The translations under genes were made by a program, and so were the position numbers. From the NCBI GenBank assembly GCA_963792485.1, contig CAWBWL010000003.1, positions 1-64,000 on the forward strand: a stretch of 64,000 nt of DNA. The letters are read 5' to 3'. Under the pieces are notes generated by a model. That model was not told where the DNA came from. It was given only the letters and a program-made list of their open reading frames with translations, and ran no database searches. Shown in pieces: positions 25,950-35,040 of the stretch. The DNA is from JANOYJ01 sp963792485 (GTDB lineage Bacteria; Pseudomonadota; Alphaproteobacteria; Rhizobiales; Rhizobiaceae). How positions within the stretch are numbered: the first letter of the stretch is position 1; each line of letters starts with the position of its first letter.

Positions 25950-26426
25950 TCATCTTCCCATGTCTGCCGAAATCGCGCGCGTCATGAACACGCTGTTCGG
26001 GTCAGGTCCGTAGCCTTCGAACGGGCCGCATTCCTCAAAGCCCGCATTAGCATAAAGTCCGCGCGCCGGGGCGAAACCCGTCTGGCTGCCAGTCTCCAGG
26101 CTGAGTTTTGTGAAGCCGAGCGACAGCGCATGACTGGTCAAATGGTCGAGCATCTTCCGCGACAGGCCTTCCCCGCGCCGCTCGGCCAGAATGTGCATCG
26201 ACTTGATTTCGGCGTGGCTGTCATCAATCCGTTTGACCGCCCCCATGCCGATCGGACTGCCGCCATCACGCATGACAAAGAACGAAATGCCGGGAGCAGC
26301 GAGCTTGCCTGCATCCAGCATATGAATGCTCTCCGGCGGCGACTCTGCATGCATGGCCTGCGTGTGCCGCTGCATCAGAAGCGTCAGGTCCGGGGTCAGC
26401 GGGCTTTCGGGCGCAATGGTCAGCAT
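25950..26426 (-). CDS. GNAT-family N-acetyltransferase
   Basis: The 158-residue protein is of the YsnE/PaiA-like GNAT type: EIKSMHILAERRGEGLSRKML carries the acetyl-CoA pyrophosphate loop, followed by KLSLETGSQTGFAPARGLYANAGF. It lies 14 bp after the transaminase and 4 bp before the amidase, so it is co-transcribed with the pyrimidine genes. Substrate unknown; a role in detoxifying amines from the pathway is only a guess. Confidence 0.9.
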   Translation of the reverse strand: MLTIAPESPLTPDLTLLMQRHTQAMHAESPPESIHMLDAGKLAAPGISFFVMRDGGSPIGMGAVKRIDDSHAEIKSMHILAERRGEGLSRKMLDHLTSHALSLGFTKLSLETGSQTGFAPARGLYANAGFEECGPFEGYGPDPNSVFMTRAISADMGR

Positions 26427-26440
26427 CCTCGCCCCGCTCC

Positions 26441-27766
26441 TCAGGCCGCGGTTTTCAGGCTTGCGCCGATGGTTGATATGATCTCGTCAATCTGCGCCTT
26501 CGACACGATCAGCGGCGGCGAAAGGGCGATGATGTCGCCGGTGGTGCGGATGAGCACGCCTTTCTCATAACAGTCGAGGAAGACGGAGAAGGCCCGCTTG
26601 GTCGGCTCGCCCGGAATTGACGCCAGCTCAATCGCGCCGATCAGGCCGATATTGCGCACGTCAATCACATGCGGCGCGCCTTTCAGCGAATGCAGCGCAT
26701 CTTCCCAATATTGCGCGAGGCCCGCCGCGCGGGTCATCAGCCCCTCTTCCTCATACACGTCAAGCGTCGCCAAAGCTGCGGCGCAGGCGATGGGGTGGGC
26801 GGAGTAGGTATAGCCGTGGAACAATTCGATCATGTGATCCGGGCCGGTCATGAAGGCGTTGTAAATGTCGGACGCGCAGAACACCGCGCCCATCGGGATG
26901 ACGCCGGAATTGATGCCTTTGGCGACCGTGATGAGATCCGGCGTGACGCCGAAATAGTCCGTCGCAAACGGCGTGCCCATGCGGCCGAAGCCGGTGATGA
27001 CTTCATCGAAAATCAACAGGATGTCGTGTTTGGTGCAGATCGCCCGCACCTTTTCCAGATAGCCTTTCGGCGGGATCAAGACGCCCGTGGAGCCTGCCAC
27101 CGGCTCAATGATGACGGCGGCGATGTTCGAGGCATCATGCAGCGCGATAATCTTTTCAAGGTCATCGGCAAACTCCGCGCCATGCTCCGGCATGCCTTTG
27201 GAGAAGGCGTTACGCTCCAGATCATGCGTGTGGCGCATATGGTCGACGCCGGTCAGCAGCGAGCCGAAAAATTTGCGGTTGTTCGGAATGCCGCCAACGG
27301 AAATTCCGCCGAAATTGACGCCGTGATAGCCGCGCTCGCGGCCGATCAGCCGCGTCTTGGTTCCCTTGCCGCGCGCGCGCTGATAGGCGATGGCGATCTT
27401 CAGCGCGGTCTCGACGGACTCGGAGCCGGAATTGGTGAAGAAGGCATGGTCGAGCGGTCTGGGCAGATAGTTGACGAGCCGCGCCGCCAGCTCGAACGCC
27501 TTCGGATGGCCCATCTGGAAGGCCGGCGCGTAGTCCATCTGCGCCACCTGGTCCTGCACCGCCTTGACGATTTTATCCCGTCCGTGTCCGGCATTGCAGC
27601 ACCACAGGCCCGCCGTGCCGTCCAGGACCTGACGACCGTCATCGGTCGTGTAGTGCATGTCTTTGGCGCCAACGAACAAACGCGGGTTGCGCTTGAACTG
27701 CCGGTTGGATGTGAACGGCATCCAGAAGGCTTCCATATTGTTCAGGGATTTGGGGTTGGCGGACAT
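26441..27766 (-). CDS. Omega-amino acid:pyruvate aminotransferase (class III)
   Basis: PLP enzyme that transfers the amino group of beta-alanine to pyruvate, giving malonate semialdehyde. The 441-residue protein opens MEAFWMPFTSNRQFKRNPR, typical of the omega-transaminase branch. FTNSGSESVETALKIA binds the cofactor phosphate, LIFDEVITGFGRMG contains the Asp that pairs with the pyridine nitrogen, and the Schiff-base Lys is in LITVAKGINSG. It is the first gene of the minus-strand operon and is divergent from the RutR-type regulator. The product of dihydropyrimidinase plus amidase is beta-alanine, so the three enzymes form a consecutive route. Confidence 0.94.
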   Translation of the reverse strand: MSANPKSLNNMEAFWMPFTSNRQFKRNPRLFVGAKDMHYTTDDGRQVLDGTAGLWCCNAGHGRDKIVKAVQDQVAQMDYAPAFQMGHPKAFELAARLVNYLPRPLDHAFFTNSGSESVETALKIAIAYQRARGKGTKTRLIGRERGYHGVNFGGISVGGIPNNRKFFGSLLTGVDHMRHTHDLERNAFSKGMPEHGAEFADDLEKIIALHDASNIAAVIIEPVAGSTGVLIPPKGYLEKVRAICTKHDILLIFDEVITGFGRMGTPFATDYFGVTPDLITVAKGINSGVIPMGAVFCASDIYNAFMTGPDHMIELFHGYTYSAHPIACAAALATLDVYEEEGLMTRAAGLAQYWEDALHSLKGAPHVIDVRNIGLIGAIELASIPGEPTKRAFSVFLDCYEKGVLIRTTGDIIALSPPLIVSKAQIDEIISTIGASLKTAA

Positions 27767-27844
27767 AAGGAGGCTTTCTGATATCTGGCGTTTCGGCGCA
27801 GCTTGTTTTTCTTTGTTTTCTTGCCCGCGCCAACACCGAAATTG

Positions 27845-27860
27845 TTGACTATCCGGTCAA
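27845..27860. promoter_or_regulatory. Predicted RutR operator
   Basis: TTGACTATCCGGTCAA is a 16-bp imperfect palindrome in the 207-bp gap between the transaminase and the divergent TetR gene. The published E. coli RutR site is TTGACCAnnTGGTCAA; 12 of its 14 defined bases match. Position between the two divergent start codons is right for control of both. Confidence 0.75.
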
Positions 27861-27882
27861 AAGGCAGGCTATTTGGGAAGCT

Positions 27883-27894
27883 TTGGCCGGTCAA
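27883..27894. promoter_or_regulatory. Possible second RutR-like half site
   Basis: TTGGCCGGTCAA contains the same GGTCAA arm 22 bp further on, with a contracted spacer. It is nearer to the regulator gene and may be a weaker site or an accidental match. Confidence 0.35.
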
Positions 27895-27973
27895 TAGCGA
27901 TTGCGTTCGGCGCGCAGTATGTTTAGCTGGCAGCCGCAAATAGAGGCGCGCCGATCAAGAAGCTGTCAAAGCC

Positions 27974-28615
27974 GTGGCAACGAGCAAAACCAGAGACGCA
28001 GGCGAGAAGCCGACCCGCATTCAAGAGGCGAACCGCAGCATTATCCTGGATGCTGCGCTCGACATGTTTGCCAATTACGGCCTGCGCGGCACGACGATCG
28101 ACCAGATCGCCGAAAAGGCTGGCATGTCCAAGCCGAACCTTCTCTACTACTTCCGGCGCAAAGACGACATTTATGCAGCAGTTCTTGAGAACACGCTCGA
28201 GGAATGGCTGGAGCCGATGCGCACGCTCAATCCGGATGGCGACCCGGTCGAGGAGCTGCGCCGCTACATTACCCGCAAGCTCGAAATGTCAGCGAAGAAG
28301 CCCGCTGCCTCGCGCTTCTTCGCCAACGAGATTTTGCATGGGGCTCCGCATGTCGGCGGGTTCCTGAAGACGGGCCTGAAGGAGTTGGTGGACCGCAAGG
28401 CGGGGGTCATCCGCAAATGGGTCAGCGAAGGCAAGCTCGCGCCCGTTGACCCGCACCATCTGTTCTTCATCATCTGGGCGACGACCCAGCACTATGCCGA
28501 TTTTGACGTTCAGGTCCGCGCCATTCTCGGCAGCCAAGTCGACAAGCCCGGATTCTACGAGCAGACGGCGCAGGCGGTGCTGACGATATTGTTGAATGGG
28601 GTCAGGGCGCGATAG
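27974..28615 (+). CDS. rutR: TetR-family regulator, RutR-type
   Basis: The 213-residue protein has a helix-turn-helix TTIDQIAEKAGMSKPNLLYYF and then tracks the E. coli uracil-sensing RutR closely through the ligand-binding domain: IYAAVLENTLEEWLEPM, PAASRFFANEILHGAPH, LIDEK-like LVDRKAGVIRKWV, GKLAPVDPHHLFFIIWATTQHYADF. E. coli RutR represses the oxidative Rut operon and responds to uracil; here it is divergent from reductive-pathway genes, with a matching operator between. The start is GTG at 27974. It converges with nasA, leaving 9 bp. Confidence 0.92.
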   Translation: MATSKTRDAGEKPTRIQEANRSIILDAALDMFANYGLRGTTIDQIAEKAGMSKPNLLYYFRRKDDIYAAVLENTLEEWLEPMRTLNPDGDPVEELRRYITRKLEMSAKKPAASRFFANEILHGAPHVGGFLKTGLKELVDRKAGVIRKWVSEGKLAPVDPHHLFFIIWATTQHYADFDVQVRAILGSQVDKPGFYEQTAQAVLTILLNGVRAR

Positions 28616-28624
28616 CCTTGCGCT

Positions 28625-31258
28625 CTATTCCGCCGCAGCGGGCAGATGAGACGTGATGATCCGCTTGATCTCGGCCCGGCATGAGCCACAATTGGTACCC
28701 GCCTTCAAGCTTTCGCCGATGGCTTGAACACTGAGGCATGAGCCGTCCAGCACCGCACCGGCGATCTCATTGAAGCCGACGGAGAAACAGGCGCAGACTG
28801 TCGCTCCCTTGTCGATTTTGCCCGCGCCCGGACGACCGGCGAGCAGAGATGAAACATCCGGTTGTCCTTCTTCCAGCAGTCCCGCCGCCCAGCTTCGCGC
28901 AACGCTCACAGGGCTGCGGCTGAGATAAACGACACTCGTCAGCGCGCCATTCGCAACCGCCGCAAAGCGCCAGTCGCCCCGGCGCACATCCTTATAGCTG
29001 ACGAACTCATGTGTCTGCGCCGCCGCAACGAGTTTGCGGGCAAGCTGTTCCGCATCTCCATCAAAACCGCAAACTGCGAACTCCGTCCGCCAGCCGCCAT
29101 TGACCTTTGCGGTCGCCCAATAGGGCAGGTCCAGCGCGGGCCGCGCCCGCGTCACAGCAAACCCATAAAGTTCAGGCACAAACCGCGTCACGGTCGCCCG
29201 CGCCATCTTCAAAGCAGGCTGGCCGGACACCGGATCAACCGTGTCCGCATTCAGTTTGCCGATGCGGGCATTGGCGGCATAACTGTCATTCCAGTGCATC
29301 GGCGCGAAAATTTCGCCTGTGCTTTGGCAGCCCGTCACTGATGCGCGCACAATAACTGAACCGAGGGCGTTTTCGACTTTCACGAGATCGGCGGTGCGCA
29401 CGCCAAGCCGCATCGCGTCTTGCGGATTGATCTCGCAATAGGGCTCGGCAATGTGCTGCGACAGACGCACGCTTTTGCCGGTGCGGGTCATGGTGTGCCA
29501 GTGATCACGCACACGGCCCGTGTTCAGGACCAAGCCTGAATCCAATCGGGCTGAAGGCGGTGTGACCGCGACGAAACGCGCTTTGCGGTCCGGCGTATAG
29601 AATTTGCCATTGCCAAAGAAGCGCGCCGGATCGGCATGCGCATCCTTCGGCCTCGGCCATTGGAACGGCGGCAGGCGGTCATAGCTTTCGGCTTTGACAT
29701 CCGAAAGAGCGGAAATGTCGAAGTCGCGCGCGCCTTCGTTTTTTGTCCCGGACAGCGCGGCGAATTCCGCAAATATGTCAGCGGGCGACTGCCAGTTGAA
29801 TGCTTCGGCGAACCCCATGCGCTTGCCAACTTCCGCGATGATCTTCCAATCGCCCCATGCCTCGCCGGGCATGGCCAAAAATGGCCGCTGGCGCGAAATG
29901 CGGCGTTCGGAATTGGTCACCGTGCCGTCCTTCTCGCCCCAGCCCAGCGCCGGCAGTTTCACATGCGCGTGGCGGGCGGTGTCGGTGGTTTCCATGATGT
30001 CGGAGACGACAACGAACGGACAGTTGATGATCGCCTGCTCGACGGCGCTGGCGTCGGGCATTGAGACAGCGGGGTTGGTCCCCATGATCCACAGCGCTTT
30101 GATCCGCCCGTCAGCTACGGCCTTGAACATGTCCACGGCCTTCAGTCCCGGCTTCTGCGCGATGACGGGCGAGCACCAGAAGTTCTGAACAATATCGCGG
30201 TGCGCCGGGTTCTCAATCTCCATATGCGCGGCCAGCATGTTGGCGAGCCCGCCAACCTCGCGCCCGCCCATCGCGTTGGGCTGGCCGGTCACCGAGAACG
30301 GCCCCATGCCCGGCCGCCCGATGCGGCCCGTCGCCAGATGGCAATTGATGATGGCGTTGACCTTGTCCGTGCCGCAGACGGACTGGTTGACGCCCTGGCT
30401 GTAGACGGTGACGGTTTTTTCTGTAGCGGCAAAGAGGGTATAGAAAGCTTCGAGTTCGGCCTCCGAAAGGCCGGTGGCTGTGGCGATGTCGGCAAGCGAA
30501 CTGAGGCTTGCATCCAATGCGGCTTCTAAGCCAAGGGTATGAGCGCCGACATAGGCTTCGTCTATTTTTCCATGCTTCTTGAGCCAAGCCAGAAGCCCAG
30601 AAAAAAGCGCAACATCGCCGTCCGGCGTCACGCCCAAATGCATGTCAGCCGCCTCGGATGTCACAGTACGGCGCGGGTCAATCGTGACAATCTTCATCGA
30701 CTGCCGCTTATCCTTCGCGGCCATGATGCGCTGGAACAGGACGGGGTGGCACCATGCGAGATTTGAGCCGACCAAGACGATGAGATCCGCCTCTTCGAGG
30801 TCTTCGTAATTTCCCGGCACCGTGTCCGAGCCAAAGGCGCGGCGGTGGCCGGCGACGGAGGATGCCATGCAGAGGCGCGAGTTTGTGTCGATATTGGCCG
30901 AGCCGATAAAGCCCTTCATCAGCTTGTTGGCCGCGTAATAGTCTTCTGTCAGCAACTGACCGGAGACATAGAAGGCGACGGAGTCCGGCCCGTGTTCTGC
31001 GATGGTGTCGATGAATGTTTTTGCGACAAGATCAAGCGCTTTGTCCCAACTGGCCTGCCTGCCGTTGATCTGCGGGTGCAGGAGGCGACCGTCGAGATCG
31101 ATGGTCTCGGCAAGCGCCGCGCCTTTGGAGCAGAGGCGGCCGAAATTCGCCGGATGCTCCGGGTCGCCGCGCACGGTTATTTCGCCGTCGGGTTCGCGTT
31201 TGGCGATCACGCCGCAGCCGACGCCGCAATAGGGGCAGGTGGTGCGGGTTTCGGTCAT
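28625..31258 (-). CDS. nasA: Assimilatory nitrate reductase, catalytic subunit
   Basis: Cytoplasmic molybdenum bis-MGD enzyme that reduces nitrate to nitrite for assimilation. The 877-residue protein opens TTCPYCGVGCGVIAKR with the [4Fe-4S] cysteines (fourth in GRLCSKGAAL), has the molybdopterin oxidoreductase core (IDTNSRLCMAS, VLVGSNLAWCHPV, GRPGMGPFSVTGQPNAMGG), the MGD-binding domain from LNTGRVRDHWHTMTR, and a C-terminal BFD-like [2Fe-2S] domain (CACFSVGFNEI, GTNCGSCRAEIKRI). The extra BFD domain is typical of NasA rather than periplasmic NapA. Last gene of the nitrate operon; separated from nirD by palindrome B. Confidence 0.96.
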   Translation of the reverse strand: MTETRTTCPYCGVGCGVIAKREPDGEITVRGDPEHPANFGRLCSKGAALAETIDLDGRLLHPQINGRQASWDKALDLVAKTFIDTIAEHGPDSVAFYVSGQLLTEDYYAANKLMKGFIGSANIDTNSRLCMASSVAGHRRAFGSDTVPGNYEDLEEADLIVLVGSNLAWCHPVLFQRIMAAKDKRQSMKIVTIDPRRTVTSEAADMHLGVTPDGDVALFSGLLAWLKKHGKIDEAYVGAHTLGLEAALDASLSSLADIATATGLSEAELEAFYTLFAATEKTVTVYSQGVNQSVCGTDKVNAIINCHLATGRIGRPGMGPFSVTGQPNAMGGREVGGLANMLAAHMEIENPAHRDIVQNFWCSPVIAQKPGLKAVDMFKAVADGRIKALWIMGTNPAVSMPDASAVEQAIINCPFVVVSDIMETTDTARHAHVKLPALGWGEKDGTVTNSERRISRQRPFLAMPGEAWGDWKIIAEVGKRMGFAEAFNWQSPADIFAEFAALSGTKNEGARDFDISALSDVKAESYDRLPPFQWPRPKDAHADPARFFGNGKFYTPDRKARFVAVTPPSARLDSGLVLNTGRVRDHWHTMTRTGKSVRLSQHIAEPYCEINPQDAMRLGVRTADLVKVENALGSVIVRASVTGCQSTGEIFAPMHWNDSYAANARIGKLNADTVDPVSGQPALKMARATVTRFVPELYGFAVTRARPALDLPYWATAKVNGGWRTEFAVCGFDGDAEQLARKLVAAAQTHEFVSYKDVRRGDWRFAAVANGALTSVVYLSRSPVSVARSWAAGLLEEGQPDVSSLLAGRPGAGKIDKGATVCACFSVGFNEIAGAVLDGSCLSVQAIGESLKAGTNCGSCRAEIKRIITSHLPAAAE

Positions 31259-31289
31259 GCGGCAGGCGCTTCCGTTTGTTGAGACGCTC

Positions 31290-31405
31290 GGAGCGAGGCG
31301 CCCCCACCCCTAACCCCTCCCCACAAGGGGGAGGGGGACATGAGAGCGCTCTGGACTTAGCCCTCCCCCTCGTGGGGAGGGGCAGGGGTGGGGGCGCCTC
31401 GCTCC
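31290..31405 (+). repeat. Intergenic palindrome family B, copy 2
   Basis: Left arm 31290-31337 (GGAGCGAGGCGCCCCCACCC, then CTCCCCACAAGGGGGAGG) and right arm 31361-31405 are near-perfect inverted copies. They match the element at 24577-24684 over the full arm length. It separates nirD from nasA within one operon. Confidence 0.9.
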
Positions 31406-31435
31406 AAACTATCGAATGGGGAAGGTTTCTCCCCA

Positions 31436-31777
31436 CTAAGCCGCATCCTCAACCAGCGCCGACAGCCCCAGCATAATCACCTCGCCATCGAGCTTCAGCG
31501 GAATTGTCCGCGTCTTGCCCACATCCTGCCCCTGCGCTTCGCCGGTCTCCAGCGAAATCACCCAATTGTGCAACGGGCAGGTCACCGATGTGCCGTGCAC
31601 AATGCCCTGGCTCAGCGGCCCCTTCTTGTGCGGGCATTGATCGTCCATGGCGAACACCTGATCGTCCGCCGTGCGGAACACGGCGATCTTGCCCATCGGC
31701 GTGTTGACGCAGCGCGCGCCGCGCCTTGGGATGTCGGAGATGTTGCCGATGGCGGTCCAGTTCATGTGCATGCTCAT
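31436..31777 (-). CDS. nirD: Nitrite reductase (NADH) small subunit
   Basis: Rieske-type partner of NirB. The 113-residue protein contains CPHKKGPLSQGIVHGTSVTCPLHNW, in which the Cys-x-His and Cys-x2-His pairs of a [2Fe-2S] Rieske cluster are visible. The ATG overlaps the nirB stop by 4 bp, so the two subunits are probably translated together. Confidence 0.95.
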   Translation of the reverse strand: MSMHMNWTAIGNISDIPRRGARCVNTPMGKIAVFRTADDQVFAMDDQCPHKKGPLSQGIVHGTSVTCPLHNWVISLETGEAQGQDVGKTRTIPLKLDGEVIMLGLSALVEDAA

Positions 31778-34238
31778 TCCGCCGCCTCCGCAAACGAGAG
31801 CTCGGCCATGGGTTTGAACTCATGTTTGTCCAAGCCCGAAACGCGCTCGGCCCAAGGATCGACCTGCGCGAATTTCTGGCTGAAGACAAAACGCTCAAAC
31901 AGCTTGGCGCGCTTGTCCCGGTCAGCGACGACATTGGCCTGAATTGACGGAATGCCGACGCGCTTCATCCATTTGTAGATGCGCTCGAGATAGCGGCCCT
32001 GCTCGCGGTAGAGCTGGGTGAGCGCGACGATGACTTCCAGCGCCTCGTCTTCGGTTTCCACATGGCAGAGCACTTCCGTGCCCTTGATATCGAGGCCCGC
32101 CGCGCCGCCGAAATGAATGTCATAGCCGGAATCGACGCAGATGACGCCGACGTCTTTGCAGGTGGCTTCCGAGCAATTGCGCGGGCAGCCGGAGACGGCC
32201 ATTTTCACCTTGGCCGGCGTCCAGGACCCCCACATGAATTTCTCAATGCGGATGCCAAGCCCGGTCGAGTCCTGCGTGCCGAAGCGGCACCAGTCGGTGC
32301 CGACGCAGGTCTTCACTGTGCGCAGTCCCTTGGCATAGGCCGCGCCGGAAACCATGCCCGCGTCATTCAAATCGGCCCAGACGGCGGGCAGGTCTTCCTT
32401 CTTGACGCCGAGCAGATCGATGCGCTGGCCGCCGGTGCATTTGACGGCGGGGATGGCGAACTTGTCCACCACATCGGCGATGGCGCGCAGCTCGCTGGAC
32501 GAGGTCATGCCGCCCCACATGCGCGGCACGACGGAGTAAGTTCCGTCCTTCTGGATGTTGGCGTGCACCCGCTCATTGATGAAGCGCGACTGGCCGTCAT
32601 CCTCATATTCGCCGGGCCAGTTGGAGATGAGATAATAGTTCAGCGCCGGGCGGCATTTGGCGCAGCCGCAGGAGGTCTTCCATTCCAGCTGCTGCATCAC
32701 ATCCGGAATGGTCTTGATCTCCTGCGCCACGATCAGGCGGCGCACATCGTCATGGCCGAAATGCGTGCAGCCGCACATGGGCTGCACGGCGGCCGGATTA
32801 TACGCGTCGCCCAGCGTGATGCCGAGCAACTGCTCGACAAGGCCGGTGCACGAGCCGCACGAGGCCGAGGCTTTGGTATGGGCGCGCACATCGTCGAGAG
32901 ATGTCAGCCCTTTCCCGGTGATCGCCCCGGTGATCTTTCCCTTGCATACGCCGTTGCAGCCGCAGATTTCCGCATCATCCGGCAAGGCTGCAACGGCCGC
33001 CATAGGGTCCAGGGGGGACCCTCCCTGATAGGACTGGCCGAAAATCAACGTGTCGCGCATCTCGGAAATGTCGGTGCCCTTCTTCAGCATGTCGAAGAAC
33101 CAGGCCCCGTCCGAGGTCTCGCCATACAGCACCGCGCCGACGATCTTGTTGTCCTTGAGGACAAGCCGCTTGTAGACGCCGGAAGAGGCGTCGCGCAGCA
33201 CGATTTCCTCGCGGTCCTCGCCTTCGGCAAAGTCGCCCGCCGAGAACAGGTTGATGCCCGTAACCTTCAGCTTGGTCGCTGTCACCGATCCGGCATAGGC
33301 CGCCGCTTCGCCAACCAGCGTCTTCGCCAGAATGCCCGCCATCTCATACAGCGGCGCGACAAGGCCATAGACCATGCCCCGGTGCTCGCCGCATTCGCCA
33401 AGCGCGAAAACATCCGGGTCGGAGGTGCGCATCTGGTCGTCGATGACGATGCCGCGGTTGATGGTGAGGCCCGCCTCTTTGCCGAGCGCCGCATTCGGGC
33501 GGATGCCGACGGCCATGATGACGATGTCGGCGGGGACGATGGTCCCGTCCGCCAGCTCAACGCCTTCAACGCGGCTTGTGCCAAGGATCGCCTTGGTGTT
33601 TGCGCCGTTCAGAACCGTGATGCCGCGCTCCTCCACCGCCTTCTTCAAAAGATGCCCGGCAGCCGGATCAAGCTGCCGCTCCATCAAGGTCGGCATGATG
33701 TGGATGACCGTCACCTTCATGCCCTGTTCGGCAAGACCGGCGGCGGCTTCCAAGCCCGAGCAGTCCGCCGCCGATGACCACCGCGTTGCCGCGCGACTTG
33801 GCCGCGATCATCATGGCGTTGACGTCGTCGAGATCGCGGTAGGTGAGCACGCCCGCCATGTCATGGCCGGGCACGGGAATGATGAACGGCACGGAGCCGG
33901 TGGCGATCACCAGCTTGTCGTATTCGGCGATGATGCCGGTGTCCGACGTGACGGTCTTCGCCTCCCGGTCAATCGATCTTGATCTTGCAGCCCTTGTAGA
34001 GCGTGATGCCGTGCTGGATGTACCAGCCGTCGCCATGGATGACGATTTCCTCAAAGCTCTTCTCGCCCGAAAGCACCGGCGAGAGCATGATGCGGTCATA
34101 GTTGACGCGCGGCTCGGCATTGAAAATCGTCACCTCATAGGCGTCAGGCGACGCCTCCAGCAGATTTTCCAGCATGCGCCCCGGCGCCATGCCATTGCCG
34201 ATAATGACCAGTTTTTGTTTCATCAAGTTCTCCGTCAT
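31774..34238 (-). CDS. nirB: Nitrite reductase (NADH) large subunit, two frame breaks
   Basis: Reduces nitrite to ammonium in the cytoplasm with FAD, iron-sulfur clusters and siroheme. Domains in order: FAD/NAD-binding (KLVIIGNGMAPGRMLENLL, VIATGSVPFIIPVPG, VVIGGGLLGLEAA), a double BFD-like [2Fe-2S] region (CGCNGVCKGKITGA, CGCAKCRPAL), then the sulfite/nitrite reductase domain with siroheme cysteines in GTDWCRFGTQDSTGLG and SGCPRNCSEATC. The frame breaks near 33976 (extra A) and 33753 (extra G in GGAAG). The first ATG (34238) overlaps the nrtD stop; ATG 34223 has GGAG upstream and is an alternative. Confidence 0.92.
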
Positions 34239-35029
34239 GCCGCTTCAACGAAGCGGTGGCGCTCATAGAGGAATTTCAGCACCGCTTCGCGGCACTTCAG
34301 ATAAGTCCGGTCGCCGGCGAGCTTGAGACGCTCGCGCGGCCGGGCCAGCGGCACGGCGAGCACCTCGCCGATCTTGGCCGCCGGGCCGTTGGTCATCATC
34401 ACGATGCGGTCGGACAGAAGCACCGCCTCGTCCACGTCATGCGTGATCATGATCGTGGTCGAGCCGAGGCGGGCGTGGATTTCCATCACCGCGTCCTGCA
34501 GATGCGCTCGCGTCAAGGCGTCGAGCGCGCCGAACGGTTCGTCCAGCAGCAGTATTTTCGGCTGCATCGCGAGCGCCCGGGCAATGCCGACGCGCTGCTT
34601 CATGCCGCCGGAAATCTCAGCGGGACGCTTGTCCTTGGCATGGGCCATCTGCACCAGGTCAAGATTGCGCATGACCCAGTCATGCCGCTCCGCCTTGGTC
34701 TTGGAGGAGCCGAAGACTTTGGACACGGCCAGGTTCACATTCTCATAGACGGTCAGCCAAGGCAGCAGGCTGTGGTTCTGGAACACAACGGCACGCTCCG
34801 GGCCAGGGCTGTTCACTTCCTTGTCTTCGAGCAGAATGACGCCGTTGGAAACCGGAGTCAGGCCCGCGATCAGGTTCAGGAGTGTGGATTTCCCACATCC
34901 GGAATGGCCGATAATCGAGACGAACTCGCCCTTGTCGATGGTCAGCGCCACGTCCTTCAGCACTTCAGTGCGCTTGCCCGCGCGTTCGAAGTTCTTGTCG
35001 ATGTGGTCAATCCTCAAATAGGCCGTCAT
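34235..35029 (-). CDS. nrtD: Nitrate ABC importer ATP-binding protein
   Basis: ATPase of the nitrate/nitrite uptake system, 264 residues. Walker A is GHSGCGKSTLLNLI, the Q-loop VVFQNHSLLPWLTVYENV is characteristic of the NrtCD/SsuB/TauB group, the signature is ISGGMKQRVGIARAL, and Walker B is LLLDEPFGALDALTR. The start at 35029 (MTAYLRIDHIDKNFERAGKR) has AAGGAA 8 bp upstream. Unlike cyanobacterial NrtC it has no fused binding domain. Confidence 0.94.
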   Translation of the reverse strand: MTAYLRIDHIDKNFERAGKRTEVLKDVALTIDKGEFVSIIGHSGCGKSTLLNLIAGLTPVSNGVILLEDKEVNSPGPERAVVFQNHSLLPWLTVYENVNLAVSKVFGSSKTKAERHDWVMRNLDLVQMAHAKDKRPAEISGGMKQRVGIARALAMQPKILLLDEPFGALDALTRAHLQDAVMEIHARLGSTTIMITHDVDEAVLLSDRIVMMTNGPAAKIGEVLAVPLARPRERLKLAGDRTYLKCREAVLKFLYERHRFVEAA

Positions 35030-35040
35030 GATGGAATTCC

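Noticed and set aside
26669..27781. 370-codon open frame opposite the transaminase
   Set aside because: Shadow frame of an intact class III transaminase with its catalytic Lys.
32062..33777. 571-codon open frame opposite nirB
   Set aside because: The opposite strand encodes the nitrite reductase with conserved cofactor motifs. The antisense translation is rich in His, Arg and Ala and has no recognisable fold.
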